In this document: in pieces, positions 26,874 to 34,352 of the stretch
Numbering within the stretch: the first letter of the stretch is position 1
How the letters are laid out: each line of letters begins with the position of its first letter
DNA from: Opitutales bacterium
Lineage (GTDB): Bacteria > Verrucomicrobiota > Verrucomicrobiia > Opitutales > JAJFLR01
Length of the DNA: 49,351 nt
Direction of reading: 5' to 3'
NCBI GenBank assembly: GCA_021772565.1
Contig: JAJFLR010000060.1
Location: forward strand, 1 to 49,351
Program-made: the position numbers and the translations under genes
Notes under the pieces: model-generated
Databases searched by the model: none
What the model was told of the DNA's origin: nothing
Seen by the model: the letters and a program-made list of their open reading frames with translations, nothing else

Positions 26874-27275
26874 ATGGATGCTGATCAAAAAAAAATTGAA
26901 GAATATAGAGAAGCAGGATCATCTTACCGTTATCAGAATAGCATTTTTATTGCTGAACTTTTTGTTTTTATTTTTTCAAATTTAATTTTGTTAAACATTT
27001 ATTTGTCCCATGCTAATGGGAGTAGTTCGAAAATTTTTATATCTACAGTTGGTGTAGTCTTATCGGTGGTATTTTATATAATCGCAGATCGAGCTGGGGA
27101 CTACATGCATGCATCCAGAAATAGGGCGAAAGAAATTGAGAAAGAGTTGGGATTAAATCTTTATACTTCAAATCCTAAAGGACGACAATTTTTTACCGCT
27201 ATAAATTTGATCAGATTTACTTATCTATTTGGATTAACGAGTTGGGCGATAAACGCGATGTTAACTTTGCTTTAA
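26874..27275 (+). CDS. small three-helix membrane protein (fourth gene of module)
   Basis: A 133-residue protein with transmembrane helices near residues 25-46, 53-73 and 107-131. A charged cytosolic loop (ADRAGDYMHASRNRAKEIEKELGLNLY) lies between the second and third helices. The layout, short N-terminal charged helix, membrane pair and an R.KEIEKELG loop, resembles small SLATT-like or RipA-like membrane proteins that sit beside accessory and defence genes, but the match is only architectural. A run of nine A bases lies at codons 5-7. Its stop shares the bases TTAA with the convergent stop of pyrE. Confidence 0.68.
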   Translation: MDADQKKIEEYREAGSSYRYQNSIFIAELFVFIFSNLILLNIYLSHANGSSSKIFISTVGVVLSVVFYIIADRAGDYMHASRNRAKEIEKELGLNLYTSNPKGRQFFTAINLIRFTYLFGLTSWAINAMLTLL

Positions 27276-27838
27276 GCAATATTAAAATCATCTAAACTAA
27301 AAACAGCTCGTACGGGTACATTAAATTCTTTTTCTAAACTTTCTTTGCCACCGGCTTTACGATCGACTAACGCAATCATGCCAACGAGTTCGTACTTACC
27401 ATTTATCAATTCAACACAGGCTTCCCTGATCGATTTCCCACTTGTGATAACGTCGTCAACTGCGACAACTTTTGTGCCTTCTGGCAATTGGTTTTCTATT
27501 TTATTTTTTGAGCCATGTTTTTTGGGTTCTTTCCGAATTATTGAACCGTTCACTGTTAAATGACCATTTTCAAATGCTTTCATTGCAACAGCTGCAGTAA
27601 TAAAATCCGCCCCCAATGTAAGTCCGCCTATTGCAACCGGCTTTTCATTAAGTTGATCAATTTCATCTAAAAAAGCTTCAGCGATTAAATTGAGGCACTC
27701 GCCATCCAATGTCGCTTTTTTGCAATCAAAATAAAATGAAGATTCAGCTCCAGCGGTAAGATTGAAAGAACTGTCTCTTATCAAGCATCGACTCTGAACA
27801 AGTTGACGTAATTTTTCTTTGTTTTCCGGTGATATCAT
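27272..27838 (-). CDS. pyrE: orotate phosphoribosyltransferase
   Basis: A 188-residue OPRTase that joins orotate and PRPP to make OMP in pyrimidine synthesis. The PRPP-binding motif VVAVDDVITSGKSIREA is intact. The flexible-loop lysines are in IIRKEPKKHGSKNKIEN, and the N-terminus has the LTAGAESSFYFDCKKATLDGE segment typical of the family. It is the first core gene after the unknown four-gene module and overlaps it tail to tail by 4 bases. The next genes are also minus strand but spaced. Confidence 0.96.
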   Translation of the reverse strand: MISPENKEKLRQLVQSRCLIRDSSFNLTAGAESSFYFDCKKATLDGECLNLIAEAFLDEIDQLNEKPVAIGGLTLGADFITAAVAMKAFENGHLTVNGSIIRKEPKKHGSKNKIENQLPEGTKVVAVDDVITSGKSIREACVELINGKYELVGMIALVDRKAGGKESLEKEFNVPVRAVFSLDDFNIA

Positions 27839-27917
27839 AGATTTTAATTATTAAGATTTAGTTCGTTACTAATTGCTTGGATTAATGAAATTAGTTCTTC
27901 AAGAATGTAATTTAGTT

Positions 27918-28463
27918 CTATATCACTAACAAACCTTTTGGTAAATCAAGCCCAAAAACTTTGTCGGAAAAATCATTTAAAATACCTAAAGTTTTACTAG
28001 ATAGCAGATTGGTAATATCGTCTGCGACAGCTCCACATAATGCATATGGGAATCCATTTAAAATCATGTCATTATCAATGAAATAGCCATAGATTTGATA
28101 TTCCTCTGATTTATTTATTCGATCACCCTTAATAATACAATTAGACATCCATTTTTCATAATCTAAATTTACATCGTTAAGTAGTTCACTTTGTCTCTTA
28201 TTTAAATCAACATGTTCATCAAAGTAATGACTGATTAGCTTTTTACTGGTATCAGATAATTCATTATAAAGTTTTTTTTGACAGTCCAGGCACATGGCAT
28301 ATTCAAAAATTACTTCACCCTTATTGAATGCCTTTTCGATTACATAGTTTGTCTCGTTTTCTAAAATATTGCAGTCGCAAATTGAACACTTTTCAAAAGC
28401 TTTGTCTGTTTCAACTGACCAGAAAATTTTCGGGATAGGTATGTATTCATTAAAGTAATCCAT
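27918..28463 (-). CDS. unknown protein with paired CxxC motifs
   Basis: A 181-residue soluble protein with two cysteine pairs, CSICDC (from C26) and MCLDC (near 58-61), about 30 residues apart. This is a likely zinc ribbon or zinc knuckle that also includes NETNYVIEKAFNKGEVIFEYA between the pairs. The rest is acidic and helical, ending FGLDLPKGLLVI. No enzymatic motif is recognised and I cannot name a family. It stands alone between pyrE (79 bases) and tadA (123 bases) on the same strand, with composition like the core genes. Confidence 0.65.
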   Translation of the reverse strand: MDYFNEYIPIPKIFWSVETDKAFEKCSICDCNILENETNYVIEKAFNKGEVIFEYAMCLDCQKKLYNELSDTSKKLISHYFDEHVDLNKRQSELLNDVNLDYEKWMSNCIIKGDRINKSEEYQIYGYFIDNDMILNGFPYALCGAVADDITNLLSSKTLGILNDFSDKVFGLDLPKGLLVI

Positions 28464-28586
28464 TGCTATCTGTTATAATTCGTTAATATATAATGACTGG
28501 TACATGATAGATTTGATTCTTAATATACTTTTAAGACCATTTAGCTTCATATCAATGTCAATAAAGTTAAATATTGCTAATCTATA

Positions 28587-29090
28587 TCAATTATTCCTTT
28601 TACCTTTAAAAAATTTTTGAATCAGTAATTTGCATTCTTCCTCTAATATTCCAGATGTAATTTCGCAATGATGGTTGAACTGTTTTATATCATTTAAATT
28701 TGTTGCACCTCCTAAACACCCCATTTTATTGTCAGATACTGCATAGTAAACTCTTGATATTCTCGACATTAATATTGCTCCACTACACATAGGACACGGC
28801 TCTTTAGTCACATATAATGTGGCATCATTTAAACGCCAGTCGCCAATGAATCTGCTGGCTTGAGTTATCGCTAAAATTTCAGCATGTGCAGTAGGATCTT
28901 TTGTCGACTCAACCATATTATGTGACGATGCAATTAATTGACCTTGATAAAGAATAACTGCACCGATCGGTGTCTCATCCTCACTCCATGCATCAATAGC
29001 TTTGTTATAAGCTTGCTTCATATAATATAGATCGTCTCTTTGGAGCTCAGATGGATAAAGTTTTTCGAAAGGACAATTGATTTTATCCAT
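28587..29090 (-). CDS. tadA: tRNA adenosine(34) deaminase TadA
   Basis: A 167-residue zinc deaminase that converts A34 to inosine in tRNA-Arg(ACG). The active site H69-A-E71 in PTAHAEILAI, and PCPMCSGAI with C99 and C102, supply the zinc ligands and catalytic Glu. RVYYAVSDNKMGCLG is the usual downstream segment. The N-terminal 20 residues before YYMKQAYNKA are an extension and a downstream Met (residue 24) is a possible start. It is divergent from dnaX across 101 bases. A tadA-dnaX neighbourhood also occurs in Firmicutes, but no SRP RNA gene was found between them here. Confidence 0.95.
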   Translation of the reverse strand: MDKINCPFEKLYPSELQRDDLYYMKQAYNKAIDAWSEDETPIGAVILYQGQLIASSHNMVESTKDPTAHAEILAITQASRFIGDWRLNDATLYVTKEPCPMCSGAILMSRISRVYYAVSDNKMGCLGGATNLNDIKQFNHHCEITSGILEEECKLLIQKFFKGKRNN

Positions 29091-29191
29091 ATTATTATTT
29101 TTTATAATTTAATTTTAAATATCTAACTAAGTGGATTTATTAAATTTAGACTTAAATATCGCAGAAAGCAAAAAAATTGAATTAATTTAGT

Positions 29192-30598
29192 ATGCAAACG
29201 AGTTATCAAGTAATTGCACGTAGATGGAGACCGAAACAGTTTGAAGAACTGGTTGGGCAGGAGCATATTGTTAGAACACTCAAAAATGCTATTGATCAAA
29301 ATCGTATCGCGCATGCATATTTATTGGTCGGTCCAAGAGGTACTGGAAAAACCAGCACTGCTCGATTGTTTGCTCAGGCATTAAATTGTGAAAACGGGCC
29401 GTCGGTTGATATTCCTAAAGATTCAGAAATTTGTCAGGCTATACTAACCGGAAGTTGTATGGATGTGATTGAAATCGATGGAGCGTCAAATAATTCTGTC
29501 GATCAGGTCCGACAGTTAAGAGATGATTGTCAATACTCTCCCACGCAATGTCGTTTTAAAATATATATTATCGATGAAGTTCATATGCTCTCAAATCAAG
29601 CTTTTAATGCACTGTTGAAGACATTGGAGGAGCCACCTGCACATGTGAAATTTATCTTTGCGACAACAGAAGCACATAAAGTAATTCCGACAATAGTTTC
29701 ACGCTGTCAACGTTTTGAATTCAGACCAATATCAAATGATGTCATTGTGGACAAACTTCGACTGATTGCCGATTCAGAAAAAGTAACTATTTCAGACGAA
29801 GCTTTATTCTCAATTGCCAGATTAGCAAATGGCGGTATGCGTGATGCACAATCAACATTTGATCAGATGATTTCCTTTTGTGGTGAAACAATAACACAAG
29901 AAGATATTCTCAATGTTTACGGTTTAGCCGGTCCTGAACAAATTCGTGAGATTGCTCAATCAATTACAGAAGCAAATTACAAAAATTTACTCAGTTATGT
30001 TAATAATTTAGCTGATGAAGGTCGTGATCTTTACCGTATACTTGTTGATTTACAGTCCTTTTTCAGACAAGTTTTAATCGATCAAATTCAAGACAAAAAA
30101 TCTAAATTACTCGATTATCACATGAGTTCAGAGTCATTAATGAGAGTTTTGGATGTGCTGCACTCGGGTGAAACATCTGTTCAAAGAGGACTTTCCGGGA
30201 AAGTAAATTTTGAGATAACGCTTTTAAAAGCAGTTGAGCAAAGTCGATCGCGAGCGATAGATACTCTAATAAAAGAAATAACAGGGATAACCTCTAAGCT
30301 TCCGGCTAGTGGAGATAAAAAAAAAATAACTGAATCTCATCAAAAAGTAAGTAATCAATCTAGAGATGAGGAATCTGTTAAACTTGGTGAGGAAAAATCA
30401 GATCTACAAAATGATAGCAATAGTGCTTTGACTGAAAACAATAATTCAGCTGATAAAAATTCTATTTCAACTAACAAAAATTTGGAGCTTAATAATTTAG
30501 TCGCAAAAATTCCTGAATCTACAAAAAATGTGTTGACCGAACTAATGCATGGAAAATTTTGTGAAGTAAAAGTATTCGATAAGAATAGCTTAGTTTAA
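29192..30598 (+). CDS. dnaX: DNA polymerase III subunit gamma/tau
   Basis: A 468-residue clamp-loader ATPase. Walker A is [14 protein letters not shown] near 46-59, Walker B is [25 protein letters not shown], and the SRC motif is [11 protein letters not shown], with TTEAHKVIP sensor 1. AAA+ domains I-II end near 240 and the collar domain III runs to about 365. The tail after 375 is low-complexity and short compared with tau of E. coli (643). The usual four-cysteine zinc module is degenerate: NCENGP then C and GSC only. A run of ten A bases at codons 376-379 could yield a gamma form of about 378-380 residues. lhgO starts one base after its stop. Confidence 0.96.
   Translation: MQTSYQVIARRWRPKQFEELVGQEHIVRTLKNAIDQNRIAHAYLLVGPRGTGKTSTARLFAQALNCENGPSVDIPKDSEICQAILTGSCMDVIEIDGASNNSVDQVRQLRDDCQYSPTQCRFKIYIIDEVHMLSNQAFNALLKTLEEPPAHVKFIFATTEAHKVIPTIVSRCQRFEFRPISNDVIVDKLRLIADSEKVTISDEALFSIARLANGGMRDAQSTFDQMISFCGETITQEDILNVYGLAGPEQIREIAQSITEANYKNLLSYVNNLADEGRDLYRILVDLQSFFRQVLIDQIQDKKSKLLDYHMSSESLMRVLDVLHSGETSVQRGLSGKVNFEITLLKAVEQSRSRAIDTLIKEITGITSKLPASGDKKKITESHQKVSNQSRDEESVKLGEEKSDLQNDSNSALTENNNSADKNSISTNKNLELNNLVAKIPESTKNVLTELMHGKFCEVKVFDKNSLV
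30317..30326 (+). promoter_or_regulatory. ten-A slippery run in dnaX (candidate gamma/tau switch)
   Basis: Codons D375-AAA-AAA-AAA-ATA sit on ten consecutive A bases. Losing one A in the transcript gives AAA AAA AAA TAA, an immediate stop. Gaining one A, or a -1 ribosomal slip, gives AAT AAC TGA, a stop two codons later. The run lies exactly at the end of domain III, where the gamma product ends in other bacteria. No downstream stem-loop is evident, so transcriptional slippage as in Thermus dnaX is favoured. Confidence 0.6.
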
Positions 30599-30599
30599 T

Positions 30600-31799
30600 A
30601 TGAAAAAAGCAGATGTAATAATAGTTGGAGCTGGTATTGTGGGGTTGGCCACTGCTTATAGCTTGGTTAAAAAAAATCCCGGTCTTAAAGTTATCATCCT
30701 TGAAAAAGAAAATTCGTTAGCTAAACATCAAACGGGTCATAATTCCGGAGTGCTTCATTCTGGCATTTATTACAAACCAGGATCCTTAAAAGCCAAAAAT
30801 TGCCGTGAAGGTAAATTAGCGATGGAACAGTTTTGTTGTGAAAATGAAATTGATTACGATATTTGTGGGAAAGTTATCGTAGCTGTAGAAAAAAAGGAAT
30901 TACCTGCTATGGAAAATATTTACAAACGGGGACGAGATAATGGAATCAGCTGTGAACTAATTGATCAAAAAAGATTGAATGAATTAGAGCCCCATGCAAG
31001 TGGAGTAGGTGCTATCCATGTTCCTGAAGCAGGAATTGTTAACTACAGACAAGTTTGCGAAAAGTTGGCTAAAATTATTGTAGAAAAAGAAAGTGAAATT
31101 TTCACAGGCTCCAAAGTAACATCAATTAAATCTCAATCAAATTCGGTTATTGTCGAGGCGACACAGATTAATCAACCTATTGAAGGCAAATGGTTGATCA
31201 ATTGTGCCGGATTGTATTCCGATAAAGTAACGTCTTTAACTCAAAACCCAGATGTGAAAATTATTCCATTTCGCGGTGAATATTTTGAACTCAAAACTGA
31301 GGCTCATCATCTCTGTAAAAATTTAATATATCCTGTTCCAGATCCAAACTTCCCATTTCTAGGTGTTCATTTTACCCATATGATTGATGGGACCGTCGAA
31401 TGTGGCCCTAACGCAGTTTTGGCCGGCGCACGTGAGGGATACAAAAAGACCGATATTAATTTTGGCGAACTTATGGAGACAATTACCTATCCTGCATTTT
31501 GGAAAATTGCACTCAAATATTGGCAAACAGGTCTTGGCGAAATGCATCGATCAATAAGTAAATCTGCATTTGTCAAAGCCCTTCAGCGTTTGGTACCGGA
31601 TATCAGGGCAGAACATCTGGAGGAGGCCCCTGCCGGAATTCGAGCTCAAGCATTATCGCCTGATGGCAAGTTAGTAGATGATTTTTTGATACAACAAAAC
31701 GGCAGAGTTGTAAATGTTTGTAATGCACCTTCACCGGCTGCAACTGCGTCATTAAATATCGGGCGTCTTATAGTTGAGCAGTATATTTCATTGGAATAA
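30600..31799 (+). CDS. lhgO: L-2-hydroxyglutarate oxidase/dehydrogenase
   Basis: A 399-residue FAD enzyme that oxidises L-2-hydroxyglutarate to 2-oxoglutarate. The dinucleotide motif GAGIVGLATAYSL is at residues 10-22. KHQTGHNSGVLHSGIYYKPGSLKA is the characteristic LhgO block binding FAD near the active site. Later features are FRGEYFEL, YPVPDPNFPFLGVHFTHMIDG, and the C-terminal VCNAPSPAATASLNIG. The order and length match the family. The gene starts one base after the dnaX stop, so the two are probably cotranscribed and translationally coupled, with no obvious functional link. Confidence 0.94.
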   Translation: MKKADVIIVGAGIVGLATAYSLVKKNPGLKVIILEKENSLAKHQTGHNSGVLHSGIYYKPGSLKAKNCREGKLAMEQFCCENEIDYDICGKVIVAVEKKELPAMENIYKRGRDNGISCELIDQKRLNELEPHASGVGAIHVPEAGIVNYRQVCEKLAKIIVEKESEIFTGSKVTSIKSQSNSVIVEATQINQPIEGKWLINCAGLYSDKVTSLTQNPDVKIIPFRGEYFELKTEAHHLCKNLIYPVPDPNFPFLGVHFTHMIDGTVECGPNAVLAGAREGYKKTDINFGELMETITYPAFWKIALKYWQTGLGEMHRSISKSAFVKALQRLVPDIRAEHLEEAPAGIRAQALSPDGKLVDDFLIQQNGRVVNVCNAPSPAATASLNIGRLIVEQYISLE

Positions 31800-31804
31800 A
31801 ACTT

Positions 31805-32458
31805 TTATTTTATTTTTGCTACTAGTCGATACGATCCTAAAATTGTAGAGGCACTTTGATTTTCCCATTTACTGTCATCTAACCCCAAAAATTCTGATAA
31901 CTCTTTTCCGGCAAAACCAGCTTCCACACTGACAGCACCATCATGAAGTGTGACGTAATTGATACCAAGCAAACGAGTCAGGTAAAGTTGGTAGATATGA
32001 ATTTTTTTGCGTACTAGTTCATTTGTAATGATTAGTCGGGTATTTTTATTAATAACATTTCCAATCTGCAAAAGTTCTTTATCTTTAAATTGATGAAAAA
32101 TCAGGTTGGCTAAAATAACGCTATATTGATTATACCCCGTGAATGTTTTTAAATCGGTTTGATGCCAACCCCAATTTCCCGGCCAATCTTTTGGTCTTGA
32201 GCAAATATCTAAGCCATCGATTTTTAAATGTTTATGCGCTTTGAGACTTTTTAACAGGTAGCGGCCGAGATCACCATTGCCAGCACCAATTTCTAATATT
32301 TTATCATTCTCGCGAAAATATTTATTACCCTGATTGGCGATCCATCGATGAGAACCCATTAAAAAATTTAATAACCGAAGGTCTTTTCGATTCTTAATAG
32401 CATCAGGATGATCTTCAGCAAGTTCATCCAGAATTTCAGGTTTAACAATTCGTTGCAA
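31805..32458 (-). CDS. class I SAM-dependent methyltransferase
   Basis: A 217-residue methyltransferase. Motif I is KILEIGAGNGDLGRYLL at about residues 53-69. The N-terminal PEILDELAEDHPDAIKNRKDLRLLNFLMGSHRWI resembles a family found beside lipid, polyketide and pigment genes, but that context is absent here. The Asp after motif I (IDGLDICSRP) and ILANLIFHQFKDKELL fit the normal fold, with no missing segments. The substrate is unknown. It lies 19 bases downstream of the histidine kinase gene on the same strand and converges on lhgO with only 5 bases between the stop codons. Confidence 0.85.
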   Translation of the reverse strand: MQRIVKPEILDELAEDHPDAIKNRKDLRLLNFLMGSHRWIANQGNKYFRENDKILEIGAGNGDLGRYLLKSLKAHKHLKIDGLDICSRPKDWPGNWGWHQTDLKTFTGYNQYSVILANLIFHQFKDKELLQIGNVINKNTRLIITNELVRKKIHIYQLYLTRLLGINYVTLHDGAVSVEAGFAGKELSEFLGLDDSKWENQSASTILGSYRLVAKIK

Positions 32459-32477
32459 ACTAATGTTGGATTTAAGA

Positions 32478-33173
32478 TTAATTTATAGGGAGAGAAATTA
32501 TTATTTTTGTGCCCTCTTTGACTTTTGAACTCACATCAATAGTACCATTGTGCAAATCTATTATTTTTTTAACAATAGTGAATCCAAGACCACTACTTTT
32601 TTTTGTGGAATACCCCTGTTGGAAAATTTTTGATAAATTTGATTTTTCAATTCCGTCACCGTTATCAATAATTTTTATATTACAGACTTTATTTTTTTTT
32701 GTAAAAATTATCTCTGAGCAGATTATTATTTCTGTAGCGTTACTTTCAATGCAATTTTTCAATACATTTGTTAGGAGTCTTTGGATAAGAATAAAATTAA
32801 CTAATAAAGTGATCTCGGAATCGACTTCCATTTTAAACTTTATTTTTCTTTTAGTTGTTAGACTAGCTAACGATCTAATGGCATAGTCTGCAATATCTTT
32901 TAAGTGACTCGGTGATTTTATTAGCTTGTTGCTAATCGTAAATATTCGTGCGTCAGAAATTATTTGGCTGAGAAGTTTAATATTGTTAGCTGAAATTTCT
33001 TCGAGTTCCTTCGCTTTATCTGGATAATTTTTTATATAACTAAAGTAAGTATCAATTGGTGTAATGAGAGATAAAACATCGTGAGATAAACCTCTTGAGA
33101 TACCCTCCAGAAATTCATAGTCACTGTGTAGTTTTTTTTTGATCCGACTATTATTCATAGGATCTTTTTTCAT
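32478..33173 (-). CDS. soluble histidine kinase without sensor domain
   Basis: A 231-residue HisKA/HATPase kinase. The phospho-acceptor is His31 in EGISRGLSHDVLSLITPI. The N box is LLTNVLKNCIESNATEI, and the G boxes are IIDNGDGIEKSNLSKIF and GYSTKKSSGLGFTIVKKI. There is no transmembrane helix, PAS, GAF or receiver domain, so its stimulus must come through a partner or be cytosolic. No response regulator is adjacent. The NtrC-type regulator at 44486-45895 is a possible but unproven partner. It is divergent from the DAHP synthase gene by 94 bases. Confidence 0.85.
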   Translation of the reverse strand: MKKDPMNNSRIKKKLHSDYEFLEGISRGLSHDVLSLITPIDTYFSYIKNYPDKAKELEEISANNIKLLSQIISDARIFTISNKLIKSPSHLKDIADYAIRSLASLTTKRKIKFKMEVDSEITLLVNFILIQRLLTNVLKNCIESNATEIIICSEIIFTKKNKVCNIKIIDNGDGIEKSNLSKIFQQGYSTKKSSGLGFTIVKKIIDLHNGTIDVSSKVKEGTKIIISLPIN

Positions 33174-33267
33174 CCTAAAAATTTCTTCTTATGATAAATT
33201 ATCTGTTGTTGTTATTTATTGTTTATTAATAGTATATTTAGTTATAAATGAAAGACTTATTTTTAAA

Positions 33268-34311
33268 ATGATTATTCCTAAACTAAACAAATTAACTGAT
33301 GAACAATACACTGAAGTTCTAAATATTGTTGCTGAATTCAATTGTGAGATAAAAACAATACACGGTGCGCATCGAAATATTTATGCTATCATAGGAGATG
33401 AGCGTAGTGAGACTTTGATTAATCGAATTGTTGGGCTTAATTATATAGATCGGGTTGACCGCATGGAATCGCTTTTCAAAGCGATGGATATTAATTCTGA
33501 TTTAGCAAAACATGTAATTAATATTGGGAATAAAGTTGTTAAAGAAAAACCTGTTTTTATGGCAGGGCATTGTACTATTGATCCAAAAAATCCCAATTAT
33601 TTTTTTGAGACAGCGCATGCTGTGAAAGAATCAGGAGCCGATGTGTTGCGTGGTGGAGTTTGGAAACCACGTACAGTACCGTATTCTTATCAAGGAAATA
33701 TTAAAGCGTTAGAAATATTATTGGAAGCCAAAGAAAAAATCAGATTGCCCGTTATTACCGAAGTAATGGATGTAGAGCAATTGAATATCGTTATCGAAAA
33801 TAAAATTGATATGATTCAAGTTGGAACTCGCAATGCATTAAACTATTCTCTCTTAAAAAAAATTGGCGAAAAGACAGCTGACTCCAATACGATTATCCTT
33901 TTAAAAAGAGGTCGCCATATGGCACCTGTTAATGAATTTCTCTGTTCAGCCGAGTACATCGTATCTAACGGGAATCCTAATATTTTATTATGCCCACGAG
34001 GAACTATGCCAAATCTTGATAGTTACAGAAATCATCCGGATGAATCCATAGTCCCACTGATTAAACAAAAAACATGGGCTCCGGTAATTGTTGATCCATC
34101 TCATTCTGTGGGTAAAGCCCAGTACGTTTCAGCGTGTGCGTTAGCAGCAATGTCGTACGGAGCTGATGGTTTGGTTGTTGAGACTCATTTTAATCCAACG
34201 GCTGGAATCGGCGATGATCCTGTCCAGAGTATTAAGCCATCAGTGCTTCAACAGTTGATTACAGATTCGGAAATAGTTTGGAATTTAAAATCAAGGTTTA
34301 CCTTGAGTTAA
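33268..34311 (+). CDS. DAHP synthase family protein (type I beta, divergent)
   Basis: A 347-residue enzyme of the 3-deoxy-7-phosphoheptulonate synthase family, first step of the shikimate pathway. A short N-terminal ferredoxin-like domain precedes the barrel. Metal ligands are preserved: Cys in AGHCTID, His in VDPSHSVG, Glu in VVETHFNP and Asp in GIGDDPVQS. WKPRTVPYSYQG and LLKRGRH supply PEP-binding residues. The usual GPCS becomes GHCT, and a loop (PNLDSYRNHPDESIV) is longer than normal. It may therefore be a paralogue with a different acceptor sugar. The ATG at 33268 is chosen; the frame is open further upstream but that sequence is unlike the family. The downstream gene is convergent. Confidence 0.82.
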   Translation: MIIPKLNKLTDEQYTEVLNIVAEFNCEIKTIHGAHRNIYAIIGDERSETLINRIVGLNYIDRVDRMESLFKAMDINSDLAKHVINIGNKVVKEKPVFMAGHCTIDPKNPNYFFETAHAVKESGADVLRGGVWKPRTVPYSYQGNIKALEILLEAKEKIRLPVITEVMDVEQLNIVIENKIDMIQVGTRNALNYSLLKKIGEKTADSNTIILLKRGRHMAPVNEFLCSAEYIVSNGNPNILLCPRGTMPNLDSYRNHPDESIVPLIKQKTWAPVIVDPSHSVGKAQYVSACALAAMSYGADGLVVETHFNPTAGIGDDPVQSIKPSVLQQLITDSEIVWNLKSRFTLS

Positions 34312-34352
34312 TTTTCCAATTGTTTGATTTTGTATTTTATACTCGGGCAAAA

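Noticed and set aside
26887-26895. Nine-A run at the start of the module's membrane-protein gene as a phase-variation switch
   Set aside because: In an AT-rich genome a nine-A run is not rare and there is no further evidence such as a family-wide repeat.
29091-29191. Possible SRP RNA between tadA and dnaX, as in Firmicutes
   Set aside because: The region is AT-rich and lacks the GGAA-loop helix 8 sequence.
33139-33267. 43-codon N-terminal extension of the DAHP synthase-like gene
   Set aside because: It is hydrophobic, unlike the family, and overlaps the histidine kinase promoter region; the ATG at 33268 gives a normal protein.
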